Below, one piece after another: positions 14,960 to 21,932 of a DNA stretch of 35,656 nt. The DNA is taken from contig NZ_QFOA01000031.1 of the NCBI RefSeq assembly GCF_003248505.1, positions 1 to 35,656 of the forward strand, read 5' to 3'. The DNA is from Sphingobium sp. GTDB lineage: Bacteria > Pseudomonadota > Alphaproteobacteria > Sphingomonadales > Sphingomonadaceae. Within the stretch, counting starts at the first letter, position 1, and each line of letters begins with the position of its first letter. Under the pieces are notes generated by a model, which worked only from the letters and a program-made list of their open reading frames with translations, did not search any database and was not told where the DNA came from. The position numbers and the translations under genes were made by a program.

Positions 14960-16042
14960 TCACAGTGCGCCGAGCGCCCCATCGTGGCATGTCAACGCCG
15001 CTGCCGCGCGGGCATTCTTGGCGTCGGGCGCGGCCTGGCACAGGAACAGCGAGAGGTCGCGACAGATACGCTCGATGGGCGATCCCGCGACATGCGCCGC
15101 CGTGCCGAGCGCACGCTGCACCGTTTCCATCACTTTTCGACAGCTTCGCTCCGTTACTTCCCGCGCGATAAGAGAAAGCGTCGCCGTCTCGGGACGCGCA
15201 TCGATAGCTTCGACCGCCATCGCGGCCCGCCGGAGCCAGAGCCGTGCGGTTTCGACGGCAATCGCTGCATCGAACAGACGGAGTTGCTGCTGCGGATCGT
15301 CGGCCCGTCCGCGAATTCGAAGGCCCGTGCGCATCGCGTCATACAAGGCCTCCGCGGCGCCCAGATGCGCGGCGCAATAACGCCATATGCCGCCCTCGAA
15401 ATAAGGTTCACGCAGATAATCGTCCGGAGCACCCATGCGGCAAAGGTCGACAATCGCAACCCCATCGAAATCGTAACGCCCCGACCGTGTCGCCCGCATG
15501 CCGCCCATTCGCCAGCAGGACGGGTCGCTGCGGCCTTCATCGTCGATGGGTACGAGAAGAAGTTGCAAGCCCTGCTGCGTCGGCGCGGACACGACAGCCC
15601 GCCCTACCAGCCCCAGGCCCGACGCGAACCGCTTCGCCCCGTGCAGATAGGTCGTACCATTCCCCGCTGCGATAGAGAGCGGCGATGTCGCGTCGTCCGC
15701 ACCCCAGACACCGAACAGGATCCCGTCCCCCACGGCCGATACGGTTTCGGCACGCAATCGCTCATCGCCATAGAGGAACACCAGTTTCACCGCATTCATA
15801 TGGCCTTCGAACAGGCGTGCGACCGACAGATTGGCGCGGCCGAGCGAACGCAGCGCATCGAACGCCGCCATCGTTCCGTCAGGGTCCGTTCCCCAACCCT
15901 GCCCGCCCACGCTGCCGGGCAGGCATGCAGTAAGCCAGCCCGCGTCGCGAAGCAGGCCGATGTCGGCGGACAGGTCGCCGTCATCCCGGTCCGCCTCTGC
16001 CGCACGGCTAGCGACAGTGCGCTCGATATCCGGCCCGGTCAT
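14960..16042 (-). CDS. Acyl-CoA dehydrogenase-like flavoprotein
   Basis: A 360-residue protein of the acyl-CoA dehydrogenase superfamily. The N-terminal helical domain includes LLRDAGWLTACLPGSVGG and LGRANLSVARLFEGHMN; the middle beta domain includes GVWGADDA, LHGAKRFASG and VVSAP; the C-terminal helical bundle carries FDAAIAVETARLWL. The start is ATG 16042, overlapping the glycosyltransferase stop as ATGA; the long frame upstream is only the shadow of that gene. The usual YEGT-type segment holding the catalytic Glu is not recognisable near the C-terminus, where RDLSLFLCQAAPD stands. It may therefore be an oxidase or monooxygenase-like member rather than a true acyl-CoA dehydrogenase. It is in a tight operon with GT2, PIG-L and methyltransferase genes. 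Confidence 0.82.
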   Translation of the reverse strand: MTGPDIERTVASRAAEADRDDGDLSADIGLLRDAGWLTACLPGSVGGQGWGTDPDGTMAAFDALRSLGRANLSVARLFEGHMNAVKLVFLYGDERLRAETVSAVGDGILFGVWGADDATSPLSIAAGNGTTYLHGAKRFASGLGLVGRAVVSAPTQQGLQLLLVPIDDEGRSDPSCWRMGGMRATRSGRYDFDGVAIVDLCRMGAPDDYLREPYFEGGIWRYCAAHLGAAEALYDAMRTGLRIRGRADDPQQQLRLFDAAIAVETARLWLRRAAMAVEAIDARPETATLSLIAREVTERSCRKVMETVQRALGTAAHVAGSPIERICRDLSLFLCQAAPDAKNARAAAALTCHDGALGAL

Positions 16043-17127
16043 GCGCTCCTGTCCTGCGCCAGCAGCACTCGCGCCAGCGCCAGTTGTTCTTGCAGATCGC
16101 TGAACCGCAGCGGTTTCACCCCGCCACATGAGTCGCGCACGCCATGGTTCAGGCAATAAGCGGACAGGCGGCGGAGTTCGGCAATAGTGACGAGCGCGGC
16201 ATCGCATTCCGGGTCGGGATCGGCGGCGCGAAGAGCGAGCGCCGCACCGCATCCGCCGGCCGCGCGCCCGGAAAGCCGAGCGGACGTGCGCGTTCCGCCG
16301 TCCGCTATCGTCACTACGCGACCGCCGCCTTCGACGACGAGCCTGCACAACAATCCGTCCTCGCCATGTGGGGGTACGGGCCAGCGTCCGAGCGCCCGGT
16401 AAATGTCCGACCGGACCGCCATGCTCGCGCCGGATGCGCGGTGGGCGAAGGCACCTGCCCGCCCTCCGCTCCACCGCATCCACAGAAGATCGCAGGCGGC
16501 ATAATATTCCCGTTCGGCCTCACCCATAAGGCGCACCTGTTCAGGGAGAGACGACCAGCCCGTCGCGTCGAGCCGCACATCTTCGCACATGAGGTCGAAT
16601 TTGTCGGCCAGTCCTGCCAGCCGGTCGGCGATCCAGTACGGCGCGACCTCGCTATCGGCGTCGGTGGTCAGCAACACGCCATGGGGAACAAAGGTCGCCG
16701 CAGTGTCGAGCGCCAGCCGCCTGGCGTGCGGCGCGTTGCGAATGACAGGGGCGAACGAAACGTTCAGAACCACCCCCGCCAGTGCGTGAGCGCGCAACCA
16801 TTCGGTTATCAATTCAGCCGATCCGTCGCTGCTGTCATTCACCACGAAGACCGCAATGCCGGGTTGCGGAACGCATCTCATGGCCGCGAGCAGCGCCGCC
16901 AGCATGGGCGGCAAAAGCTCACGTTCATCGCGTACCGGAACCGCGACAGCAAAAGGGAACTTACCGCTTCCCACCACCGCCAGATCGAGCAGTTGCGTCA
17001 ATCCGGCGAATGGCGCTTGATCGAGCAGCGCACCGATCGTCGGAGGTATCCCGATTTCGGACCGCTCTGCGGCACGAAACGATTTACACACCAACGGGTC
17101 AGCCGCGACGAACGGGGAAGCCGCCAT
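16039..17127 (-). CDS. Family 2 glycosyltransferase
   Basis: A 362-residue GT-A fold enzyme from ATG 17127, chosen for AGGGGT just upstream; ATGs at 17157 and 17163 lack such a site. FAVAVPVRDERELLPPML (59-76) is the nucleotide-sugar entry strand, VFVVNDSSDGS (94-103) the second strand, DAD (156-158) the metal-binding DXD, and HGEDGLLC the later acidic acceptor/catalytic motif. There are no membrane segments, so it is soluble or peripheral. It opens the four-gene operon; its stop overlaps the next start (ATGA). It should add a sugar, plausibly N-acetylated, to an acceptor that the PIG-L deacetylase and methyltransferase then modify. About 267 bases separate it from the esterase gene upstream on the same strand. 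Confidence 0.85.
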   Translation of the reverse strand: MAASPFVAADPLVCKSFRAAERSEIGIPPTIGALLDQAPFAGLTQLLDLAVVGSGKFPFAVAVPVRDERELLPPMLAALLAAMRCVPQPGIAVFVVNDSSDGSAELITEWLRAHALAGVVLNVSFAPVIRNAPHARRLALDTAATFVPHGVLLTTDADSEVAPYWIADRLAGLADKFDLMCEDVRLDATGWSSLPEQVRLMGEAEREYYAACDLLWMRWSGGRAGAFAHRASGASMAVRSDIYRALGRWPVPPHGEDGLLCRLVVEGGGRVVTIADGGTRTSARLSGRAAGGCGAALALRAADPDPECDAALVTIAELRRLSAYCLNHGVRDSCGGVKPLRFSDLQEQLALARVLLAQDRSA

Positions 17128-17329
17128 GCTACCCCTGCGCGCTCGATGTACGGTCATGTGCAAAGCGCACCGGGCGAGGTCGTCGGGCCAAGCATGACGC
17201 TCCCCACGGCGGGATGAAGATCGACAGTCGGTCCGAACATCTGTTTCTCCGGCAGGCCACGGAAAAGGCCCATGCCGTTCCGGTTCGCGACATTCGCGTC
17301 TTCTGTCCCAACGCGCGGAATAGAGAACC

Positions 17330-17344
17330 GGGCGCGGGGCGCCC
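17330..17344 (-). terminator. Hairpin downstream of esterase gene
   Basis: GGGCGC and GCGCCC pair around a 3-base loop, about 50 bases after the esterase stop on its strand; on that strand a moderately T-rich run (GGTTCTCTATTCC) follows. It may separate the esterase transcript from the GT2 operon. Confidence 0.35.
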
Positions 17345-17394
17345 TTAACTGTGTTGGTCGAATGTCGGATATTCTGACGCCATGTCGTGGCTTG

Positions 17395-18525
17395 TCAGCG
17401 CATCAGCCCTGCCGCGCGTAGCGCGTCGTGAATGGCTTTGCCGACATCCGTCACCGGATCGGCATTTGGCGACGAATCCAAAGGCGCGGTCGCCGCCTCG
17501 TCGTTCGAAACGCTCTGCGCCATTTCGCGGCCGAGCAGGCCCCAGCTTTCTGCAATAGAGCGGGTCGAGGATATGCCCACCTCCAGCATATGAGGCATGA
17601 CGGTGCCGCAGCCATCCGGCCCCTTCGTTGCGAGCGGCGTGCCATGGCCCATGCCGGATATACGATGATCCTCGATCACCGTTCGCCCTCCGGCATCCGT
17701 CCATCGGCGACGCGAATGGCGCCCGACGGTTTCGGTCATGGCGGGGTCGCTCCCCAGATCATGGACCGACAGCCACTGCGCCAATATGGCGTCGGCGTTG
17801 CTTTGGGCTACCGTCGCATCCGCCGTTCCGTGCCAGATGGAGATATGCGGCCAGGGACCGGAATGACCGGAGGCGGCCCGAACTCGATTACCCAGTTCCC
17901 CGCCGTCATGTCCGCCGCCGCCCCGCATCGCGTCGAGCGCCTGCGAGACATTCGACGCGGCGCCATGTGGCAGGCCCGCGATGATCGCACCGCCGGCAAA
18001 TAGTTCGGGATAGGTGGCAAGCAGGATTGACGTCATCGCGCCGCCTGCGGACAGCCCAGTGACGAAAATCCGTTCAGGATCGATCTCATAATCCTGAACG
18101 ACCGTCGCAATCATCTGACGGATCGACATCGCTTCGCCCCGGTCGCGCGCATTGTCGGCTGGCGAAAACCAATTGAAGCACAGGTTGGGATTGTTGCCGC
18201 GCTGCTGTTCGGGAAACAGCAGGATGAAACCATATTTGTCCGCCAGCCGGGACCAGCCCGATCCTTCGTCATATCCAGCCGCCGTCTGCGTGCAGCCATG
18301 CAGTACGACCACCAGCGCCGGATTGGCCGGGCGAACCGGCGGCACATGGATTCTGGCACGCAAGGCGCCGGGATTGCTGCCGAATGTGGCCAAATCCTTT
18401 AGCCGGTTGTCCGCCGCTCCAGCCGGTGCGCTACCCATGGCACGCATTGCGGCCAGCTTTGCGATCGTTGCAGATAAGGTTTCCAAAGCGCATCTCCGGT
18501 AACGGCGTAACCGGGCAGCGATCAT
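17395..18525 (-). CDS. PHB depolymerase family esterase
   Basis: A 376-residue alpha/beta-hydrolase. VVVLHGCTQ (72-80) is the oxyanion-hole strand typical of poly(3-hydroxybutyrate) depolymerase/feruloyl-esterase-like enzymes, GLSAGG (157-162) is the nucleophile elbow with Ser159, and ISIWHGTAD and GMGHG supply the Asp and His regions. NLCFNWF also fits the family. The N-terminus is Arg-rich, without a clear signal peptide, so the enzyme may be cytoplasmic or use an unrecognised route. The start is uncertain: ATG 18525 is chosen over an upstream ATG at 18579, without a strong ribosome-binding site for either. A typical C-terminal substrate-binding domain is absent. Substrate (polyester granule, short ester, plant ester) cannot be told. 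Confidence 0.85.
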   Translation of the reverse strand: MIAARLRRYRRCALETLSATIAKLAAMRAMGSAPAGAADNRLKDLATFGSNPGALRARIHVPPVRPANPALVVVLHGCTQTAAGYDEGSGWSRLADKYGFILLFPEQQRGNNPNLCFNWFSPADNARDRGEAMSIRQMIATVVQDYEIDPERIFVTGLSAGGAMTSILLATYPELFAGGAIIAGLPHGAASNVSQALDAMRGGGGHDGGELGNRVRAASGHSGPWPHISIWHGTADATVAQSNADAILAQWLSVHDLGSDPAMTETVGRHSRRRWTDAGGRTVIEDHRISGMGHGTPLATKGPDGCGTVMPHMLEVGISSTRSIAESWGLLGREMAQSVSNDEAATAPLDSSPNADPVTDVGKAIHDALRAAGLMR

Positions 18526-18851
18526 CCGGCGTCGCGTTTGCTGCACTGCACAATATGGAGAGGCGGAACCGCTGCGCAAGGCGCTATCGTTCTAGGGTTC
18601 GCGAAACCTTATCGGCTGCGGCCGGATTATAATGTTTCGCTGTCGGGTTTAATGTCGGCATCCGCCGCCCCATATAGCCATTATCGATGGCCTCAGGACA
18701 TGTAGGCGCCACCGGCTGAGAGACTTGTGCTCCCGCTTACACGCAACGGAGCGCGCACGCGGACTTCCCCAACCCGGTATTGTCACGGCCCGATAATCCT
18801 GGCCGATCTGCGACCCCAGCCCGAAATATTCCACGTCAGAAGGAAACGACA
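18526..18851. other. Divergent intergenic region, 326 bases
   Basis: It lies between the esterase (leftward) and the small MbcA-like gene (rightward). It contains TATAAT at 18628-18633 without a convincing -35 box at the right distance, and GGAAC (18565) followed by CGTT (18588) at an 18-base spacing, one more than expected for an EcfG stress promoter. The rightward ribosome-binding site AGGA is at 18841. No gene is supported here. Confidence 0.4.
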
Positions 18852-19151
18852 ATGGCGACCAAAATCGAGAATGAGGCTCAATCCCCCGCTGAAACGGCAC
18901 CGAAGAAACGTGCCAGATTCACCTCCAGCTACAAAATGCCCAGGCTTCCCGCAGACGAAGCCAAGCGCCAGGGAGAAATCACGATCTTCGCTTTCCACGC
19001 GCTGGGTCGAGACGCCGCTCTTGTCTTCCTCAACAACCATGACGAGGAACTGGGCGGCAGGCCGCTCCATCTGGCCACGGCCAGCGTCGCCGGGTTCGAA
19101 TCCATCAAAACAGCCATCGGCGCCCGTCAGCGCGCGATTGCAGAAGCGTAA
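18852..19151 (+). CDS. Small MbcA/ParS/Xre-type (DUF2384-like) domain protein
   Basis: A 99-residue protein from ATG 18852, preceded by AGGAAACGACA; longer frames starting at 18780 ignore this site. Residues 1-45 are charged and probably disordered (KKRARFTSSYK). Residues 48-95 (FAFHALGRDAALVFLNN, then LGGRPLHLATASVAGFESI) resemble the C-terminal toxin-binding domain of MbcA/ParS/Xre antitoxins, which normally pair with RES-domain NADase toxins. The N-terminal Xre helix-turn-helix is missing and no RES toxin is adjacent, so this is an orphan or repurposed copy. It precedes the 42-residue gene by 11 bases, on the same transcript. Domain assignment is by eye. Confidence 0.6.
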   Translation: MATKIENEAQSPAETAPKKRARFTSSYKMPRLPADEAKRQGEITIFAFHALGRDAALVFLNNHDEELGGRPLHLATASVAGFESIKTAIGARQRAIAEA

Positions 19152-19162
19152 AGGACGAGCAT

Positions 19163-19291
19163 ATGGCCAAGGGTCAAAAGAAATCCAACCGTGAGATCAG
19201 AAAACCCAAGGCCGAAAAGCCCAAGAAGGAAAATGCATCCAATCCTACACAAAAGCCGGGGCCGGTGGGCATCGTCACGCTCAAGAATTGA
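19163..19291 (+). CDS. Small Lys-rich conserved hypothetical protein, 42 residues
   Basis: ATG 19163 follows AAAGGACGAGCAT, a strong ribosome-binding site, 11 bases after the previous stop. The product begins MAKGQKKSNREIRKPKAEKP, is very basic (about a quarter Lys), has no membrane segment and ends in TLKN. Alphaproteobacteria carry short proteins with a similar MAKGQ-SN-E-KKPK start; their function is not known to me. It is probably disordered and may bind nucleic acid. It was found by reading the sequence, since it is below usual ORF length cut-offs. Confidence 0.6.
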   Translation: MAKGQKKSNREIRKPKAEKPKKENASNPTQKPGPVGIVTLKN

Positions 19292-19446
19292 CCTGTCGCA
19301 TCCTCGGCTCGGCAACTTTACCGAATATAAATGAGACGCCCGCCGCTTATTCTGCTATAGCGCTTTTATTGCGCGAAACATGCCGCAAGCATTCGCCGTG
19401 ACAGAGAGACCATAGTGCTCCCGCTTGCCAGCCCAGGAGCCGCATC

Positions 19447-19656
19447 ATGGAAGATCTGAATTATTTGCTCAAGCGTGAGCAGGAAGAACTGCTGCGGTCC
19501 CAATCTGCCCTGTGTCCCGAAGCGTCTTGGGTCCATCGCCGTATGGCGGACGGATATAACCGTCGCATTCGGGAGCATCCGCATCCCTATCGTTCAAAGC
19601 GTTCGGACGGTTCGGCCTCCTTCACACTTCCCACCTATGCGGAGACCAGAGCATGA
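19447..19656 (+). CDS. Small hypothetical protein, 69 residues
   Basis: ATG 19447 is preceded by AGGAGCCGCATC. The product begins MEDLNYLLKREQEELLRSQ, a predicted amphipathic helix, then has WVHRRMADGYNRRIREHPHPY, a basic helix, and a Ser/Thr-rich tail. No domain is recognised, but the codon use and ribosome-binding site look genuine and short proteins of this pattern (multiple-helix, HRRMAD-Y) occur in sphingomonads. Its stop overlaps the next start as ATGA, so the two are translationally coupled. Confidence 0.6.
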   Translation: MEDLNYLLKREQEELLRSQSALCPEASWVHRRMADGYNRRIREHPHPYRSKRSDGSASFTLPTYAETRA

Positions 19657-19892
19657 GCCGGGCGATCAACATACAGGCTACGCCGGACGCGATCCGGTCC
19701 GTCTGCTCCAATCATTCCTTCCGCATTTCGGTGCTGGAGCCGTTGAACTCGGGCGGCGTCCGCGTGGTCATGCTCGATCCCAAGGAAGCCGACGCGCTCC
19801 GTATTTTGATGAAGGGCAAGCTGATCGAAGGCGTCGTCAAGCGCTCCCCTTCGCATGTCGCGCGGCAACCGGCGGCTACGACCCGACGTTGA
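19653..19892 (+). CDS. Small hypothetical protein, 79 residues
   Basis: ATG 19653 overlaps the previous gene's TGA (ATGA). The product has a compact alpha/beta look: ISVLEPLNSGGVRVVMLDP as two strands, then DALRILMKGKLIEG as a helix, and a basic tail (RSPSHVARQPAATTRR). The middle could be a small regulatory or adaptor fold; no function is recognised. It is followed, with overlap, by a possible third gene starting at TTG 19889. Confidence 0.55.
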   Translation: MSRAINIQATPDAIRSVCSNHSFRISVLEPLNSGGVRVVMLDPKEADALRILMKGKLIEGVVKRSPSHVARQPAATTRR

Positions 19893-20065
19893 AACCGGCA
19901 AAGCATCTTTCCGGCGACGAACAGACCGAATGGCGGGACGCGGGTCCCGCCTGCCCGGTCAGGCGTGCCGAGGCCAGCGATCTCGCGCGGGCCCGGGCCA
20001 AAATCCTCTCGGTCGAACAGCGTGAGGCGGGCTCGCGCCGCGCGCAACGGCTCAGGGCGTCCTAA
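19889..20065 (+). CDS. Possible 58-residue hypothetical protein (TTG start)
   Basis: The frame downstream of 19892 gives KPAKHLSGDEQTEWRDAGPA and ends QREAGSRRAQRLRAS, a plausible small charged helical protein. The only start near the end of the previous gene is TTG 19889, overlapping its stop as TTGA. The last 14 bases overlap the end of the convergent glgX gene, which is unusual. A perfect hairpin (19932-19951) lies inside. It is weaker than its neighbours and may be chance. Confidence 0.3.
   Translation: MKPAKHLSGDEQTEWRDAGPACPVRRAEASDLARARAKILSVEQREAGSRRAQRLRAS
19932..19951 (-). terminator. Perfect hairpin about 100 bases downstream of glgX
   Basis: GGCGGGAC and GTCCCGCC form a perfect 8-base stem with a GCGG loop. 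An alternative overlapping hairpin, CGCCTG with CAGGCG, follows at once. It may end the leftward glycogen operon; no U-run follows. Confidence 0.35.
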
Positions 20066-21932
20066 CGCCTGCCGGAACCGCAGGGACGACACACAGGCTT
20101 CGACCCGGGACCGTCGCGACGCCCCACGGCAGGCGAAATTCGCACGCGGCCTTTTCGCCGTTCACGCACAGGCAAAGGCCGTTTCCCCCGCGATAGCGAA
20201 GGACGACGCGTCGCCTGTCCCCCTCCTCCCAGTGCGCGGCGGTCATGACCTGACCATCCGCGTCCAGCCATTCCACGTCCTCGTCGGATAGCATCGTCAC
20301 AGCGGATAGCTCCGAATTGGCGGCGCGCAGCGCTGCAAGATCGCGGGCGTACCGTTCCAATTCCCGGTCGCGATTGTCCCAATCCAGCCATGTGATCGCA
20401 TTGTCCTGCGCGTAGGCGTTGTTGTTGCCCTGCTGCGTTCGCCCGAATTCGTCCCCGGCCGTCAGCATGATCGTACCGCGGGACAGAAACAGCGTGGAAA
20501 GAAGCGCCTCGGTGTCGCGGCGGCGTGCCTCGACGATGGCAGGATCGTCACTCGGTCCCTCGACGCCGTTGTTCCAGCTGATATTATCGCCATGCCCGTC
20601 GCGATTATCCTCGCCATTGGCGTGATTGTGCCGCTGCTCGAACGCGGTCAGGTCCGCGAGAGGGAAGCCGTCATGCGCCGCAATGAAATTGACGGATCGC
20701 GTCGCGGTGCCGCCGAAGATATCGGACGATCCGCTCAACCGCGTGGCGAAACGGCCCAGCATCCCCGGCTCTCCCCGCCAGAAACGACGCACATCGTCGC
20801 GATAGCGGTCGTTCCATTCCAGCCACCCCTCCCCAAACTGCCCAAGCCGGTATCCGCCCGGCCCGATGTCCCACGGCTCGGCGATCATGACGCGATCCGC
20901 CAGGACTGGGTCCGCCCGCATGGCTTCCAGCAAGGGGGCCGCCGGATCGAACCCGTGCTCGGTCCGCCCCAGCGCCGTCGCAAGATCGAAGCGGAAACCG
21001 TCCACGCCCGCTTTCTGGACGAACCAGCGCAGGGAATCGAGGATCAGGCGGCGCGCCGGGCGCGCATTGCACGCGATGCTGTTGCCGGTGCCCATGTCGT
21101 TGATGAGGCTGCCGTCCGCCGCATGGCGGAAATAGCCGAGCGCATCCAGGCCACGCAACGACAGGGTAGGACCGTGCCGGTCGCTTTCCCCATTATGGTT
21201 GTAGACCATGTCGAGGATGACGCCGATCCCCGCATCGCGCAGCGCCGCAACGGTGGTGCGCAGTTCCGCCATGCCGCCGGGTGCGATCCGGGGGTCGAGA
21301 GCGAAATAACTGACGGGATTATAGCCCCAAGCATTGGTGAGGCCGAGCGGCGGAAGATGCCGTTCGTCGATCCAGGCATTGATCGGCATCAATTCGACGG
21401 CGGACACATGCAGCGCCTTCAAATGGGCGACGATGGAGGGATGCGCCAATGCCGCAATCGTCCCGCGCTGGTTATCCGGCACATCGGGATGCCGTTTCGT
21501 AAAAGCTTTTACCGATACTTCGTAGATAAGACCGCCCGCCGCAAATCGCGGCTTTTCCACGGGCACGTCCGGCAAAAGCGTCGTTACGACTCCCTTGGGC
21601 ATGAGCGGCGCGGTATCCACGCCCGTCCCGCGCGTCGCGGCGAGGGCAGCGTCATAGCGAAACGGGCGGTCTATGGCCTTGGCATAGGGGTCGAGCAGCA
21701 ATTTGTCGGGATCGAACCACAAACCCCGATCCGGGTCATAGTCGCCATCGGCGCGCAGCCCGTAGCGCTGCCCCGGCCCCACGCCCGCCGCCTCGACATG
21801 CCAGAAGCCCTCGGCGTCGCGCAGCATAGGCACGCGGGTTTCGCGATCCTCAGGATCGAAGAGGCAAAGCCAAAGCTGTGCAGCTTGCGGCGACCAGACC
21901 GTGAAACGCTTGGCCTGAGCCGGTGGCATCAT
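20052..21932 (-). CDS. glgX: Glycogen debranching enzyme GlgX
   Basis: A 626-residue GH13 isoamylase-type enzyme that cuts alpha-1,6 branches of phosphorylase-trimmed glycogen. It has an N-terminal CBM48 (RFTVWSPQAAQLWLCLFDPE, 9-28) and a catalytic barrel with DMVYNHNG, the nucleophile Asp316 in GFRFDLATAL, the acid/base Glu352 in MIAEPWD, and AAHDGF for the transition-state Asp. The start ATG 21932 overlaps the glgA stop (ATGA); the longer frame upstream is the shadow of glgA. It is the last gene of glgPBCAX and is convergent with small hypothetical genes, overlapping the last by 14 bases if that gene is real. Slightly shorter than E. coli GlgX (657). Confidence 0.93.
   Translation of the reverse strand: MMPPAQAKRFTVWSPQAAQLWLCLFDPEDRETRVPMLRDAEGFWHVEAAGVGPGQRYGLRADGDYDPDRGLWFDPDKLLLDPYAKAIDRPFRYDAALAATRGTGVDTAPLMPKGVVTTLLPDVPVEKPRFAAGGLIYEVSVKAFTKRHPDVPDNQRGTIAALAHPSIVAHLKALHVSAVELMPINAWIDERHLPPLGLTNAWGYNPVSYFALDPRIAPGGMAELRTTVAALRDAGIGVILDMVYNHNGESDRHGPTLSLRGLDALGYFRHAADGSLINDMGTGNSIACNARPARRLILDSLRWFVQKAGVDGFRFDLATALGRTEHGFDPAAPLLEAMRADPVLADRVMIAEPWDIGPGGYRLGQFGEGWLEWNDRYRDDVRRFWRGEPGMLGRFATRLSGSSDIFGGTATRSVNFIAAHDGFPLADLTAFEQRHNHANGEDNRDGHGDNISWNNGVEGPSDDPAIVEARRRDTEALLSTLFLSRGTIMLTAGDEFGRTQQGNNNAYAQDNAITWLDWDNRDRELERYARDLAALRAANSELSAVTMLSDEDVEWLDADGQVMTAAHWEEGDRRRVVLRYRGGNGLCLCVNGEKAACEFRLPWGVATVPGRSLCVVPAVPAGVRTP

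Noticed and set aside
14810..16159. 449-residue plus-strand frame
   Set aside because: Antisense to the PIG-L and acyl-CoA-dehydrogenase-like genes; no domain features.
18565..18591. GGAAC-N18-CGTT as an EcfG stress promoter
   Set aside because: Spacing is longer than the expected 16-17 bases and it is about 260 bases from the next rightward start; too weak to call.
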